A stretch of 64,000 nt of DNA from Acanthopleura granulata (taxonomy: Eukaryota; Mollusca; Polyplacophora; Chitonida; Chitonidae), in assembly GCA_016165875.1 (NCBI GenBank), contig JABBOT010000003.1, forward strand, positions 24,446,441 to 24,510,440, written 5' to 3'. Both the position numbers and the translations under genes were made by a program. Position 1 is the first letter of the stretch, and each line of letters opens with the position of its first letter. The notes under the pieces were generated by a model. The model searched no databases, was not told the DNA's origin, and saw only the letters and a program-made list of their open reading frames with translations. Below are positions 35,881 to 47,500 of the stretch, piece after piece.

Positions 35881-35887
35881 TTCATTC

Positions 35888-36030
35888 TTGGATTTATTTT
35901 ACGCCTTACTCACAAATATCTCACTTGTACGTCGGCGGCTAGGGTTATGATGGGAGGAAAGCGGGCAGAGCCCGGGGGAAACACATGACCATCCGCAGTT
36001 TACTGACAGACCTTCCCACGTGGGACACTG
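35888..36030 (-). mobile_element. SINE fragment inside the 31-bp minisatellite
   Basis: The sequence ttattttacgccttactcac, then gatgggaggaaagcgggcag and gaccatccgcag is the 3' half of the common SINE on the minus strand. It splits the tandem array in two. Confidence 0.82.
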
Positions 36031-36035
36031 TATGT

Positions 36036-37775
36036 GTTGACATGTGGATATTCGCTTTCACAGCATAAGATCATATCTACATACCCTTTCACAGCATATG
36101 TGGATGTCTCCTACCTTTACAGTACTCTTACTTTTGATGCCCTGATACGTTCACACTACATTGACTGATGTCTGGATACGTTTACACCGTCATGTCTAGA
36201 TAGGCATATATCGCATCTGTTGATGTCTGGACACGCTTACACCATTCTGTTAATATCTGGGTACGCTTACACAATTTAGCTGCTGTCTGGGTGCGCTTAC
36301 ACCATATAAATTGATGTCTGGATACGCTTACGCCATATTTGTTGATGTCTGGCTCGCATCTGTTCATGTCTGGATGAGCCTAAACCACGTAGTTTCATGT
36401 CAGGATACACTTACGTCACATCTATTGATGTGTAGATACGCTTACACCATTTTGTTGACCTCTGGATACGCTTACGCTATATTGGTTGATGTATGGGTAC
36501 TCTTACGCCATGTTGATTCATGTCTGGATACGCTTGCGCCATAATTGTTGATGTTTGGATACGCTTACACTATATTGTTTGATGTCTGGATACGAATACA
36601 TCATATTGATTGGTGTCTGGGTACGCTTACGCCATATTGATTGATATCTGGATATGTTTACACCATTTGGTCGATGTCTGGATACGCTTAGACCATATTT
36701 GCTGATGTCTGGATCGGGCTTGTTGATGTATGGATACGCCTAAACTACGGATTTTGATATCTGGATACGCTTACAACACCACATTGACTGATGTTTGGAT
36801 ACGCTTACACCATCTGCTTGATATCGTGGATACGCTTACGCCATATTGGTTGATATCTGGATGGCATGTGTTGATGTCTGGATACGCCTAATCCACATTA
36901 TTTGATGTCTGGATACGCTTACACCACATTGACTGATGTCAGGATACGATTACACCACGTTGATTGATGTATAGATAGGCTTACACCATTTGGTTGATGT
37001 CTGGATACGCTTACACCATTTGGTTGCTGTCTAGGTACGCTTACAGCATATCTGGTGATGTTTGGATAAGCTTACGCCATAACGATTGATGTCTGGATAG
37101 GCTTAAGCCACATTGGTTGATGCCCGGATATGCTTACACCATATCGGTTGATGTCTCGATAGGCTTGTGCCATATTTGTTGATGTATGTTTGCGCTTTTA
37201 GCATTTGGTTGATGTCTGGTACGCTTACACCATATTGGTTGATATCTGGTTACGTTTACACAATACTGATGGCTGTCTGCATACGCTAACTCCATACTGG
37301 TTGATGCCTGGATATGCTTAAACCATCTGGTCGATGTCTGGATACGCTTGCGCCATGTTGATTGGTGCCAGGGTACGCTAACTCCATAATGACTGATGTC
37401 TGGGTACGCATACACCATATTGGTTGATATCTGGATACGCATACAGCATATTGGCTAGATCTAGGTACGCTTACACCATTTGGTTGATGTCTGGATACGC
37501 TTACACCATAATGGTTGATGCCTGGAGACTCTTACGCCATATTGATTGGTGTCTGGGCAGGCTTACACCATACTGGTTGATATCTGGGTACGTTTACACC
37601 ATAATGGTTGATGCCTGGATGCCTGTTTGCGCTATACTGAATGATGTCAGGATACGCTTACGCCATATTAATTGATGTCTGGGTACACTTACACCATATT
37701 GGTTGATATCTGGGTACACTTACACCATATTGGTTGATGTCTGGGCACGCTTACGGCGTGTTTGTGGACATCTGC
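36036..37775. repeat. 31-bp minisatellite, main block (~55 units)
   Basis: The unit is ggttgatgtctggatacgct followed by tacaccatatt, 31 bases, repeated for about 1.7 kb with substitutions and occasional short or long units. Open frames on both strands (for example 36311-36544, 37134-37442, 37424-37675) are by-products of the repeat and change register because 31 is not a multiple of three. Confidence 0.93.
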
Positions 37776-37992
37776 ATATACTACACTACTAAAGTTTAAG
37801 TCGACTAATTGATTCCGATTAATTACTTATATACTCACTGTTCATGTAAAATTGCTTACATTTAAGTTGCTAGGCTAATATTCTTGTAATGAAAAAACTC
37901 CAATGAAATAAATGAATATCAGACTTACAGGAATCCAGCCCCTCTCTATATATGTACCGATGCATGAAGTAACCCTGCTAATATCAGTGGCT

Positions 37993-38036
37993 TCTTGAAC
38001 ACGGCTTCAAACAACAACGAAATAAATAAATAAATA
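37993..38036 (+). mobile_element. Tiny 5'-truncated retroinsertion with AAAT tail
   Basis: A 44-base insert ending in (aaat)n is bounded by a 13-base direct repeat, aatatcagtggct, at 37980-37992 and 38037-38049. This is the mark of a strongly truncated LINE/SINE insertion. Confidence 0.6.
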
Positions 38037-38505
38037 AATATCAGTGGCTCTTTTCTCATCTCGCCCTATATTCCACCCCAACACCCCTGCCCTATATTCC
38101 ACCCCAACCCACCCTCGCACAGTTCTCTTTTACCTGACCATACACAACGCTTAGGTCCACACGGACAAAGAAAATAACACTGCGACGCCGTAAACAACAA
38201 TTAGCCAATCGTTTCGGCTCGTATAATTTACCGTGTTCAATTTACATACATATAAGGGCACATTCGCCCCGTACATCGCATGCGCATCGCGAAACACTTT
38301 GCAGTTATAAAAACAAAACACGGAGCGAGTTGCAACAAACCTCAATGCAACACGTGGCCTATATATACTAGTGCTCCTTTCTATATGGAATCGTGGTCGA
38401 TAACATCGTGTTTCAGTGGCAGCCTACAGAGCAGTGACTGTGCACATACCTGTAGGCGTTACCTACAAATCGCGTTTATGTAACACATTTCAGTCGGTTG
38501 TTACG

Positions 38506-38515
38506 TTATATATAC
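38506..38515 (+). promoter_or_regulatory. TATA-like box upstream of the dismutase gene
   Basis: ttatatatac lies 51 bases before the proposed start codon at 38566. A TATA box here would give a short leader of roughly 20-30 bases. TA-rich DNA is common nearby, so the call is tentative. Confidence 0.3.
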
Positions 38516-38565
38516 TCTCTCTGTATATATATTGGATCAGACAACATCAGGTGAGAAAACCAAAG

Positions 38566-41500
38566 ATGAGGGAATATCTCCTTATTGCAGTTGTCATTCT
38601 ACATACTTCATCAGGTGAGTTTGAATTTTTTGCCAGCACGACATGACTGCAACATATAGGCAATATATGAGAAGTTGACAATGAATAGTTGGTTTTTAAT
38701 TTAACCTTTCTCCAGCGACTTGACCTTTATATTCCAATGAAAGCTGTTCTCGCCACGAAATGGCTGTAGTAGTCCTCCAATGACATGACATGATCAGTGG
38801 CTCATTGATAACAATGAAAAGACTAATATATTTTCGAGGCTACCTTGGCTTATTATCATAACCCCGTTTTTAATTTTATAGCTTTTATATACAAGTAGGA
38901 ATATCAGTGGTATAAGATTTTAGTATGTATGTAGACTTACAATGCATAAAATGTATTCTAAGTGAACAATTGCTATATATTTAAATCGGAGTGCCTTATA
39001 TAACAATACACCGTGATAAGCATGCGTGCGACTGAGGCTATAGCGTGGCCTCTCATGTGTGTCGTTATGGGAGCCAGTTTAAGCTGGTATGATGATATTT
39101 TTCTCTGAGATGATTGGAACCTCTGTATCATTGACTATATCATGACAATGTCATGCCATTCAAACAATACGGACGCCCACACTGATAAAGTCTCATGTAC
39201 TGCTCCGTGGCATACCTTCGTCTCGCACCAGCTTGACTGTCCAGGCTTGATTCGTTTAATATATTTATAACCCACCTTTTTAGCACAGTCGCTTCTTTTC
39301 ATTTATTCTGTTATAGTTGTGAGCGACACACAAAACCTTTTAGGACATTTGTTAACTGTGGCCCAGGTGAACAACGACAATTGTTCTTTTAGCTGTTGCC
39401 AATGACCTAAACAGAAATGAGGCGGCGTTACTATATTTAAATTGACAGAAAAAAATAAACACATTCGCTTGACTTAGTAAAATTTAAGCGTTAAAAGTCT
39501 ATACCAGTTTGTCCTTTTCCCACGGTTTGTTTCGTGGGCACCAGAAAGTTCATGCTTTCGCTCTGTGCGTGAACGTTTGAAAGGGGCTAGCGTTTGAAAC
39601 ACTGCGTACTTCATGTCAGATGACACGAAATTGAGCTTCACCAACAATGTACTGAAATATTGACCACTAAGTGTTTACAGCGGCGGTAGCACCACAGAGA
39701 CTAATGTAGGTATTGGTATAGCACAAGCTTTTGACTGGTAGTATATATCAGCTTGGTGAAGTGCAGTGACATCGCCTGACAAAGCTGACCTGGATTATGC
39801 AATGTAGTGAAAGCTTGTGCCATACCAATACCATTTTTTAGTCTCTGAGGCATTAATGCCAGTGTTCATTTGCTTTTGAAAATGTGCACAATATTCATGC
39901 TGTCGGGATGAAGTTGCATTGCATTCATGTTGTTTGCATATGGTTACATTGTATTCATGATATAATGCTAAGTTCACATTATTGTCATGTCCCAGATATC
40001 TTTTACGTTGTAATCATATTTATTTTATGAGTAAAAAATGCATTCATGATGTCTTCATAACATAACTTTATTTTCGGATAGGCGTGTGAATAAGTTTAAC
40101 GAGCTATACGTGACATATTGATAAATTGTTGATCTCTGCATACCTTTTTATTGCATTGGTTGATGCCAGAATATGCCTGTACTGCATTGGTTGTTGTCTG
40201 AACAAACTTACATCACACTGATTGGTGCCTGGATACCTTCACATTTAATTGGTTGATGTCTAGATACTTTCACACGGCACTGGTTGATTTCTGAATAAGC
40301 TTAGATCACACGCTGATGTCTGGATGTGCTTACACTATATATTGGTTGATGCCTTAAACACTGATATAGTATTGGTTGATGTCCGGATAAGCTTTCTCTG
40401 GAACGGTTGATGTCCACATATAGTTACACTACATTGGTTGTTGACTGAATACGCCTTGGCAGTATTTCCACAGCTGAGGAGTTTATCAATTTTGGATAAT
40501 TTTTTTCTGCGCCTGCAATGATTTTGAATATTCTTGAAATTCTTTATTCTTAAGATGATAATTCTTTAATAGTAAAGCCAGTGAATCATGGTAAATCGGT
40601 AGAAAATGTTAAATATTTCCAATGACACAAAAACCGAAGTATAAAGTCATAAAGCTAAGTAGACCTTGATCGTAACCTTTTACCAAGTTTTTACCATGCA
40701 TTGCATATTTAGTTCCGAACACACAGCCACATCTTTCTTGTGGCGGATGAATCTATCAGGCCATACCCAAGAACTAAAACGGTCATCGTATCCGGATGAT
40801 CAGATTTACATCTTTTAGAGAGAATTGTGAATCTGTCGAGTCATATGGCTCTGTAAACATTTCCTTTAAAATTATCCTGTTTGGTACTTTTTCTGACTTG
40901 GTGCAGAGCTTAATGTCGGCAGGGTATGTCTATTGTTTGGAACTGTCTCGGCATTCGGCATGGCGTTCCCGTGAGCCAACATTATAGGCATAATACCGTT
41001 GGACCTGCTACATATATTCATTAATCCTCATTCTCTTTTCGCCCAATGTGTTCCCGCGATGTTCTACTTGTGCCAAGAAAAAGCACTTGTGCCTGTCCCA
41101 GAAGTAGACTGACCTTAAACTCGATTTTGTCGATTTTTGCCGCTAGAGAGTGGTTATACGTAAATGATCCGCTTAAAAACAAAACGTGGCTGCGTTGGTT
41201 AGCGCCCTAGCGCAAAGTAATGACCCAGAAGCCTCCTACCAATGCACCCGCTGTGAGTTCAAGGCCATAAATAAATAAAAGCACGACGCCAATTTTTAAA
41301 TGGGCTTTGAGTCCAGTTTTAGAGCTTTAGATTTACTTTCTGGAGTTCTATTCCAGCATACTCCTTCTGAAATTGGCGTCTTTCTTCTTCATTCATCGTA
41401 CTCCATGTAAGTTATCGAATCATTTCTGAGAGGTAAATGACAAAAAGTAATCCCGGGCACTACAAACTCCGTGAAATAGGGCCTTAACATGTACAAACTG

Positions 41501-44500
41501 TCTACATAAAGTCGACGTCGATTTTTGAAATTGGATTTCATTCCTTCCAGTTTAGGGTCCGTCGAGTTTTGGGAATTAATGCAAGTTCTTTTTCATGAAA
41601 CAGAGCAGTTATAATGTAACGCAGTTATGTGTAAAGACCTGGTGTGCCTGTCTATTAAATAGGTCAAGTACGGAACCAATGCCAGTGTTTCCCCGGTAGT
41701 GATATGTTCTATGAGTACGCCACGTGCCGACTAACTCCCAATCCAGGGATGGTGATGGGTCAAAACGTGCACGGGGTTGTGAGGATGCGGCAGAGGGTAA
41801 GTCTACATACCACATCCATGAAGGTATAAGTAATCTCCATACACATGTTTCCGGAAATGAGTGACAAATTGTCCGTATTGTATGAGAATGTTAGGAAACC
41901 TAAATCAGAATTTAACATTATGTCGTCAATACGTTTATCAATGATATGGTCGTTGTGGAAACTTACGCAGTAAGCTGTATCACTGTTGTAGATTTATGGC
42001 AGATGGACCAATTTTGCACTTGGTATATACGTTTACTACATATTACAGACATCGCTTAAAAGTGAGTGAATACCTGCTTCCCTCCGACATGTTACCGGCT
42101 TAATGTGTAATTTAATTTGTAATTAACGAATTTAACGTCTTTCTAGATATGTGCTAAATTTCATAAATCCGTCTCCATTTTCACAAAGCGGTCTCTCTGG
42201 TGTTGGCCTACAAAGAATTCCCTAGTGTGGATGACGATTGGTATGAGGATGTCTGCGACATTGTCTACATTTGTAAATCTCCTCATTCTCAATCTACACC
42301 TTTTTAAACTTTTTTTTAAAATTTTTTTTAAATTAGTCGTGCCGGCCGGTCGGTTGATTGGTCAGGTTTTGGACTTACTGTCTTTTCGCACGAGCCAATT
42401 AATCAAGTTAATGGCATCTTAATTTTAAACACTAAGGGATTAGTATGAAAGCAATTAAAACATGGCTTTCCTGTTTGTCTTTAAAAGTGTCCTACGTAAT
42501 TCCTAATGTGCATCTTTTGCACCAAAACTCATCAAGGCCAATCAACTTAATTTTTGCAGAGAACATTCAGATATCTGTATTATCAGTGACAAGCATTCAC
42601 ACTGACATGAAACCCACGTGATCCAACAGTCGCGTTGTTTATATTTCCCACATGTTGGGGATGGGACCATTGTTTGCCAGGAACGCTTCTTGTATTCACC
42701 ACTTGCCTGGCTAAAAACAAGCAAAGACATGCATGTACATTTCATACACATGATTCAGTCAGGGATCTGAACCTCATCACCTCTCCTTTTTTTCAAAAGA
42801 AAAGAACAAATTTAGATCTACAGTTTGTAATATTTACAACGAGTCACGATTAGACGCCATTTCAGCACCTTTCACCTTTTCACTCCTTGTGCAGTGTAAT
42901 TGCATATGCGCTGATTACATATATATGTATATTGCTAAATTTTGTCCTCGTCTACATGCCTCGTTCCTTGATATGAACAGCCAGACATTACATGTCGCCT
43001 AAAACTGTCCATACGCCCCAAATTATCGTTGCGCCAATCTATACTTGCTCCCTTACCTGGTGATAACGGTTCATACAAAGTGGGGTGGGGGCGGGGGGTC
43101 AGTTTGTGTATGTTAGCCTAGTATTCACTATGCAGACCCCATGCACCGAACAAGCTGTCCACCTACTGGCCCTGGGGCCACTTTCATCAAAATATCGTAC
43201 AATTATGTAAGATATCGTACCTCACGTATACGTCTCTTTCACAAAAATACTTTACCTCTTTTGAGCAACGTCGTAAATTATCGTTCATCACGATGGACGA
43301 CAAAATTAACGACAAAAAATATCGTACTACCTTTGGTGAAAGTGGCCCCTGTTCTACAAGGGAGACCGGATTATAGGCTGATCATGCAATTGATTGTTAC
43401 TACCATGAGAAATAAGTCTTCAGCATGAGTTGGTGTATATGATACACTCCCGCAAAAGAAAAAACCTTAGTTAGATCATGTTGGTGACACCACATTCAAC
43501 GCACACTTGTAACCTGGTGACACAGCTGACGAACATACCTCTGTTTATTTTATTGATTACTGAAATTCTTGACCTTCTCATTGTGTAGCTTGACTGAGAT
43601 GACAGCTTATTAAATTAATTATACACCTTTGAACACAACAGATTTTGAAAGGTGAAAATTCAGCTTATGCTTAACTTTTTGGCATGGTATTTATAGTTGC
43701 AATCAACATACTCTTTGATAGCTTTGATGAACTTACGGCCCAGAACGACATTTATTCAGAAGGTTACTTACCATGTCTTCGTACAAAAATGAAGTGAGCA
43801 CTGTTTGCACTCGCCGCTATGTTAAGCATCAATGGCATTCTTAGCGTTTTTATGCTGCCGTTGACTATGGAAGCCGGATGAGGACACCTCGAGTGTCTGG
43901 ACCCGCGACACGAGGGCGGCGCGGGACGAGATGTCTCAAACAGCTCTGTTTGAGATTGTTGCTCTAAATGTAAATCAGGCCGAACACCTGGAAAGACAAC
44001 ACTGGACTAAAAATTATATATATATATATATAAAGAATCTCATTCATAGTTCAAATACGTCACTTTTCATTTTTGTGATATAGGATAACCGAGATATCTG
44101 AGTTCAAAGTAAGCAAAAACGCCCACGTAGGAAAAATTGAATGGACCAACGGGCTCACAATTTTAAGCAATTCACTGGCGAGATATTTCTTTCCGCTGTG
44201 ACGTCACCCGTTCCTGGTTAACCACTTTGCCATGTAGAAATAATGTTAAATCAGCTGTTTTCTTCTAATTACGAGACAATTCTGATATATTTTAATGCTA
44301 TTTTCAACGAGAAAGTGGTAGCGAAATATGTCTTGGGTTATTACCTAAGGTCTCAACCAGGAGACCACACAGCGCAGCCTTCAATTGTTATAATACTGGG
44401 AACTGTACTTCGCACACAAAGAAGTGTCTCCTGTAATACGGAAGATCGTAGGATAAGGATGACGCGGTTTTTCGAAAATGGCGTATCCCATGGCCTCGTA

Positions 44501-47500
44501 AGAATTTCAGATTACAAAATGATTTATAGAGTTACCAAGCATGTCATAAAAAAATGCCAACTCACGTTTAGGCCTGTATGAGCCCTTCATCTGAAATAAC
44601 TTTGAATAAGGTATCAGAATAAATCCTTCACCATGCATTCCGTACTAAGGAGGGATTTGCAACGTAGACCGCATGGCCAAAGGAATGAACAATTCTCCAT
44701 TATTAATGTTGACATCTCAGCTTTTTATAAAAACCCGAGTTGTCTTCGATAATTCCGTGAAGGACCAGTAGAGTCTCCCATAATGACCGACTGTGAACCG
44801 ATTTGCTCAGTATCGGAATAGGTCAGATAATTACACTGTGGATTTGTAAAAGTTAGAAACAGTTATAATGTATACACCCCTATGTTCAAAATTGTTTTGT
44901 ATTGTGTTTCTTATACTTTGTTTTCAGAGTTGTAACTGGTGTAAAGAAGCGATAGAGATTTCATTGACCGTTAGCGGTTTGCAGCCGTTAGAGGGAGCAG
45001 TTAAAAGTAAGCACGGTTTTCACGTGCACGAAATGGGGGATTTGTCAGGGGGATGCGCCAGTGCTGGGGGCCACTACAATCCTTTCAACAAAAACCACGG
45101 AGCTGCAAACAGCACCGAAAGGTAGAAAGCGTGTTTTACAAAACGATACTTTCTTTCAGTCAACGACGAATTAAGTCTTATAGTATATTGTCTGATGTAT
45201 AGCATACAGCATAGAGGCCGGATTTCATTGGTAACGTGCATGTGACCATTTGTCAACTATTACAGTGTCGTGGCTGCTCCGGTTTTACTCTTTACGTTGA
45301 TAGTCTTTAATATTGATCTGTCGTTTTATTCTAGCACTAGAGTGAAAATGGGAACATTTGTCCCGAGCCTGTTGCAAATCTACTTTAAAATATGTATAAC
45401 TCACTTTATAAAGCTCTGACGAGAGCTTGTTATTATGATTACAACTGTAATTTTCGTTGATCAAGGGAGTAAGATATGACTTGCCCTTCCTGGAAGAAAG
45501 TGGTAAAATGAAGAATGTACCTTCACATCTTCCGTGGTTTCAGATATTCTATTCATAGAATTAACCACCGAGACTAACATTAGTGTACATTTAGGATCTT
45601 GAAACTGATTATGCACTGCATGAACCTTGTGTACCTTTTTGACGTAGTTTGCATCAGTGAAAGTGCCTTCTTTGAATAGTTAAGACTTCAAAGGGCTACT
45701 GAGACCTGCATCCTTTTGCTTGCATTCGGCATGTTCACATTTGAGGTTTAGAAATATTTATATAATTCTGAAAGTTGCATCAAATGTAAGGAAAACATTA
45801 TTATACACACAGCTCCATACAACTGAAATCAGGGTTTTTATTCAGTTAAGAATGTTCATCTATCATATAGCTTACGTCTTATCTGGCAAAATAAGCACCT
45901 CTCTCACACGCACATTGGGACAGTTGCTTTTTTCACTGACAGCGTTACAAAACATGCACTGTTTAATTTTTAACAGTGCTTATTTATAACTATGATTATG
46001 AATAGGGATTTAATTATGAACGTTAAAAAAAACCCTTGTTCTAAGAATGTTATCCAATGATATGTTATGAAATAATGATATATAATTACCTGTGCAAAAA
46101 GACAGATGTGTACATAAAAGAAAGACGCACAAAAACACAGTGGAGGGCGTTCTTCTTCCGAATTAAAGTAGGGATTTACTATAGCATTAGCACGATAATA
46201 CATATAGGCTTTCATCCTGACTTTTACTTTTTTGAACATGAATGCATGGCCATATGAACTAAAATTGTACATGTAACTATGTGTACCAGTACGACCGCTG
46301 TGAGATCAAGTCCAGCCTACGCTGGCTTCCTCTCTGGCCGTATGTGGGGAGGCCCGCCAGTAACCTGCTGATGGTCGTGGGTTTCCCTCGGGCTCTGCCC
46401 GGTTTTCTCCCACCACAATGCTGGCCGCCGTCATATAAGTGAAGTACTCTTGAGTATGGCGTAAAACACCAATCAAATAAAAAAAATAAATAAAATAATA
46501 TGTGTAGGTATGTATTTGTTAGATGTACTAAATTTGATTTTCTTGTTTATTAATACACAGAACGCTTCCGGTACAGTTCCATTCACGCAGGAGTCTTTCT
46601 CCATGCAGATTCCATTCTCATTACTATAATATAGGCTGATGCCTCTTCACTATCACTATCAATATTACTATTCAGGCATGTTGGAGATCTAGGCAATGTG
46701 GTGCATAGCGGATCTGGAACGATCGAGGACTACTTTCGGGACGAAGTGGTGTCAATTACCGGGAATATTGGAGTGCTGGGTCGCTCTCTTGTGGTAAAGA
46801 GCTCACTTAGTGTACTGCTAAACCTATTTGTGTTTGTGTTACACACTTAATGAAAGAGTATGAACTTAAATTTAGTTATCAAACTCCATCAGTTAATAGG
46901 GCATCTCCGAATAATAGGTATCAACAAAATACCAAAATGCCATTTATAATCAACCTACTTGACTGATTTTTTTTATTTATCTCCAGCCAGCAACCTGCGG
47001 ATGGTCGTGGGTTTCCTTGAGGTTCTGCCTGGTTTCCTCCCACCATAATATGCTGTCCGCCGTCGTGTAAGTGGAATATTCTTGAGTGCGGCGTAGACAC
47101 CAGTAAAGTAAATGAAATAAGTTAAATTCCCAACGTCATACTGAATATTGGAGGGGCAAAATATCCTGTAAGTCCATTAGAACAACATGGATATAGGCTT
47201 CGACACTGGGCTGAAAAACGTGATTTTCACTTCCCTTCACTCTTGGAGCCATACTGCTAAACCCTGCAACAGTGCACAAAGTTTTCCCGTACTAAAACAC
47301 AAGAAGGTGCCAGTTAATTTGGCAAAATTCGTACGAAACATAAATGCCCAGCCTTACCATTTAAGTGTTATCTGCTGTGGAGAAATCGCATGCGATGAGC
47401 TGAGCTGTGCAGCAATCACACTCGGATTTAGGCTAAGATTACTTCCACCATTTTGCATCTTCGTCGAGAGTAGACTGGAAATCCAAGACTTTTAATCCTG

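Noticed and set aside
36311..37675. Open frames with repeated SGYAYTI / RHQPIWCKR-type peptides on both strands
   Set aside because: They are translations of the 31-bp minisatellite in shifting registers, not a repeat protein gene.
36036..37775. CRISPR-like array
   Set aside because: Units are contiguous 31-base repeats without unique spacers, in a eukaryotic sequence; this is a minisatellite.
44243..44581. 112-codon open frame on the plus strand
   Set aside because: It lies in dismutase intron 2, has no recognisable similarity, and the flanking exons splice cleanly across it.
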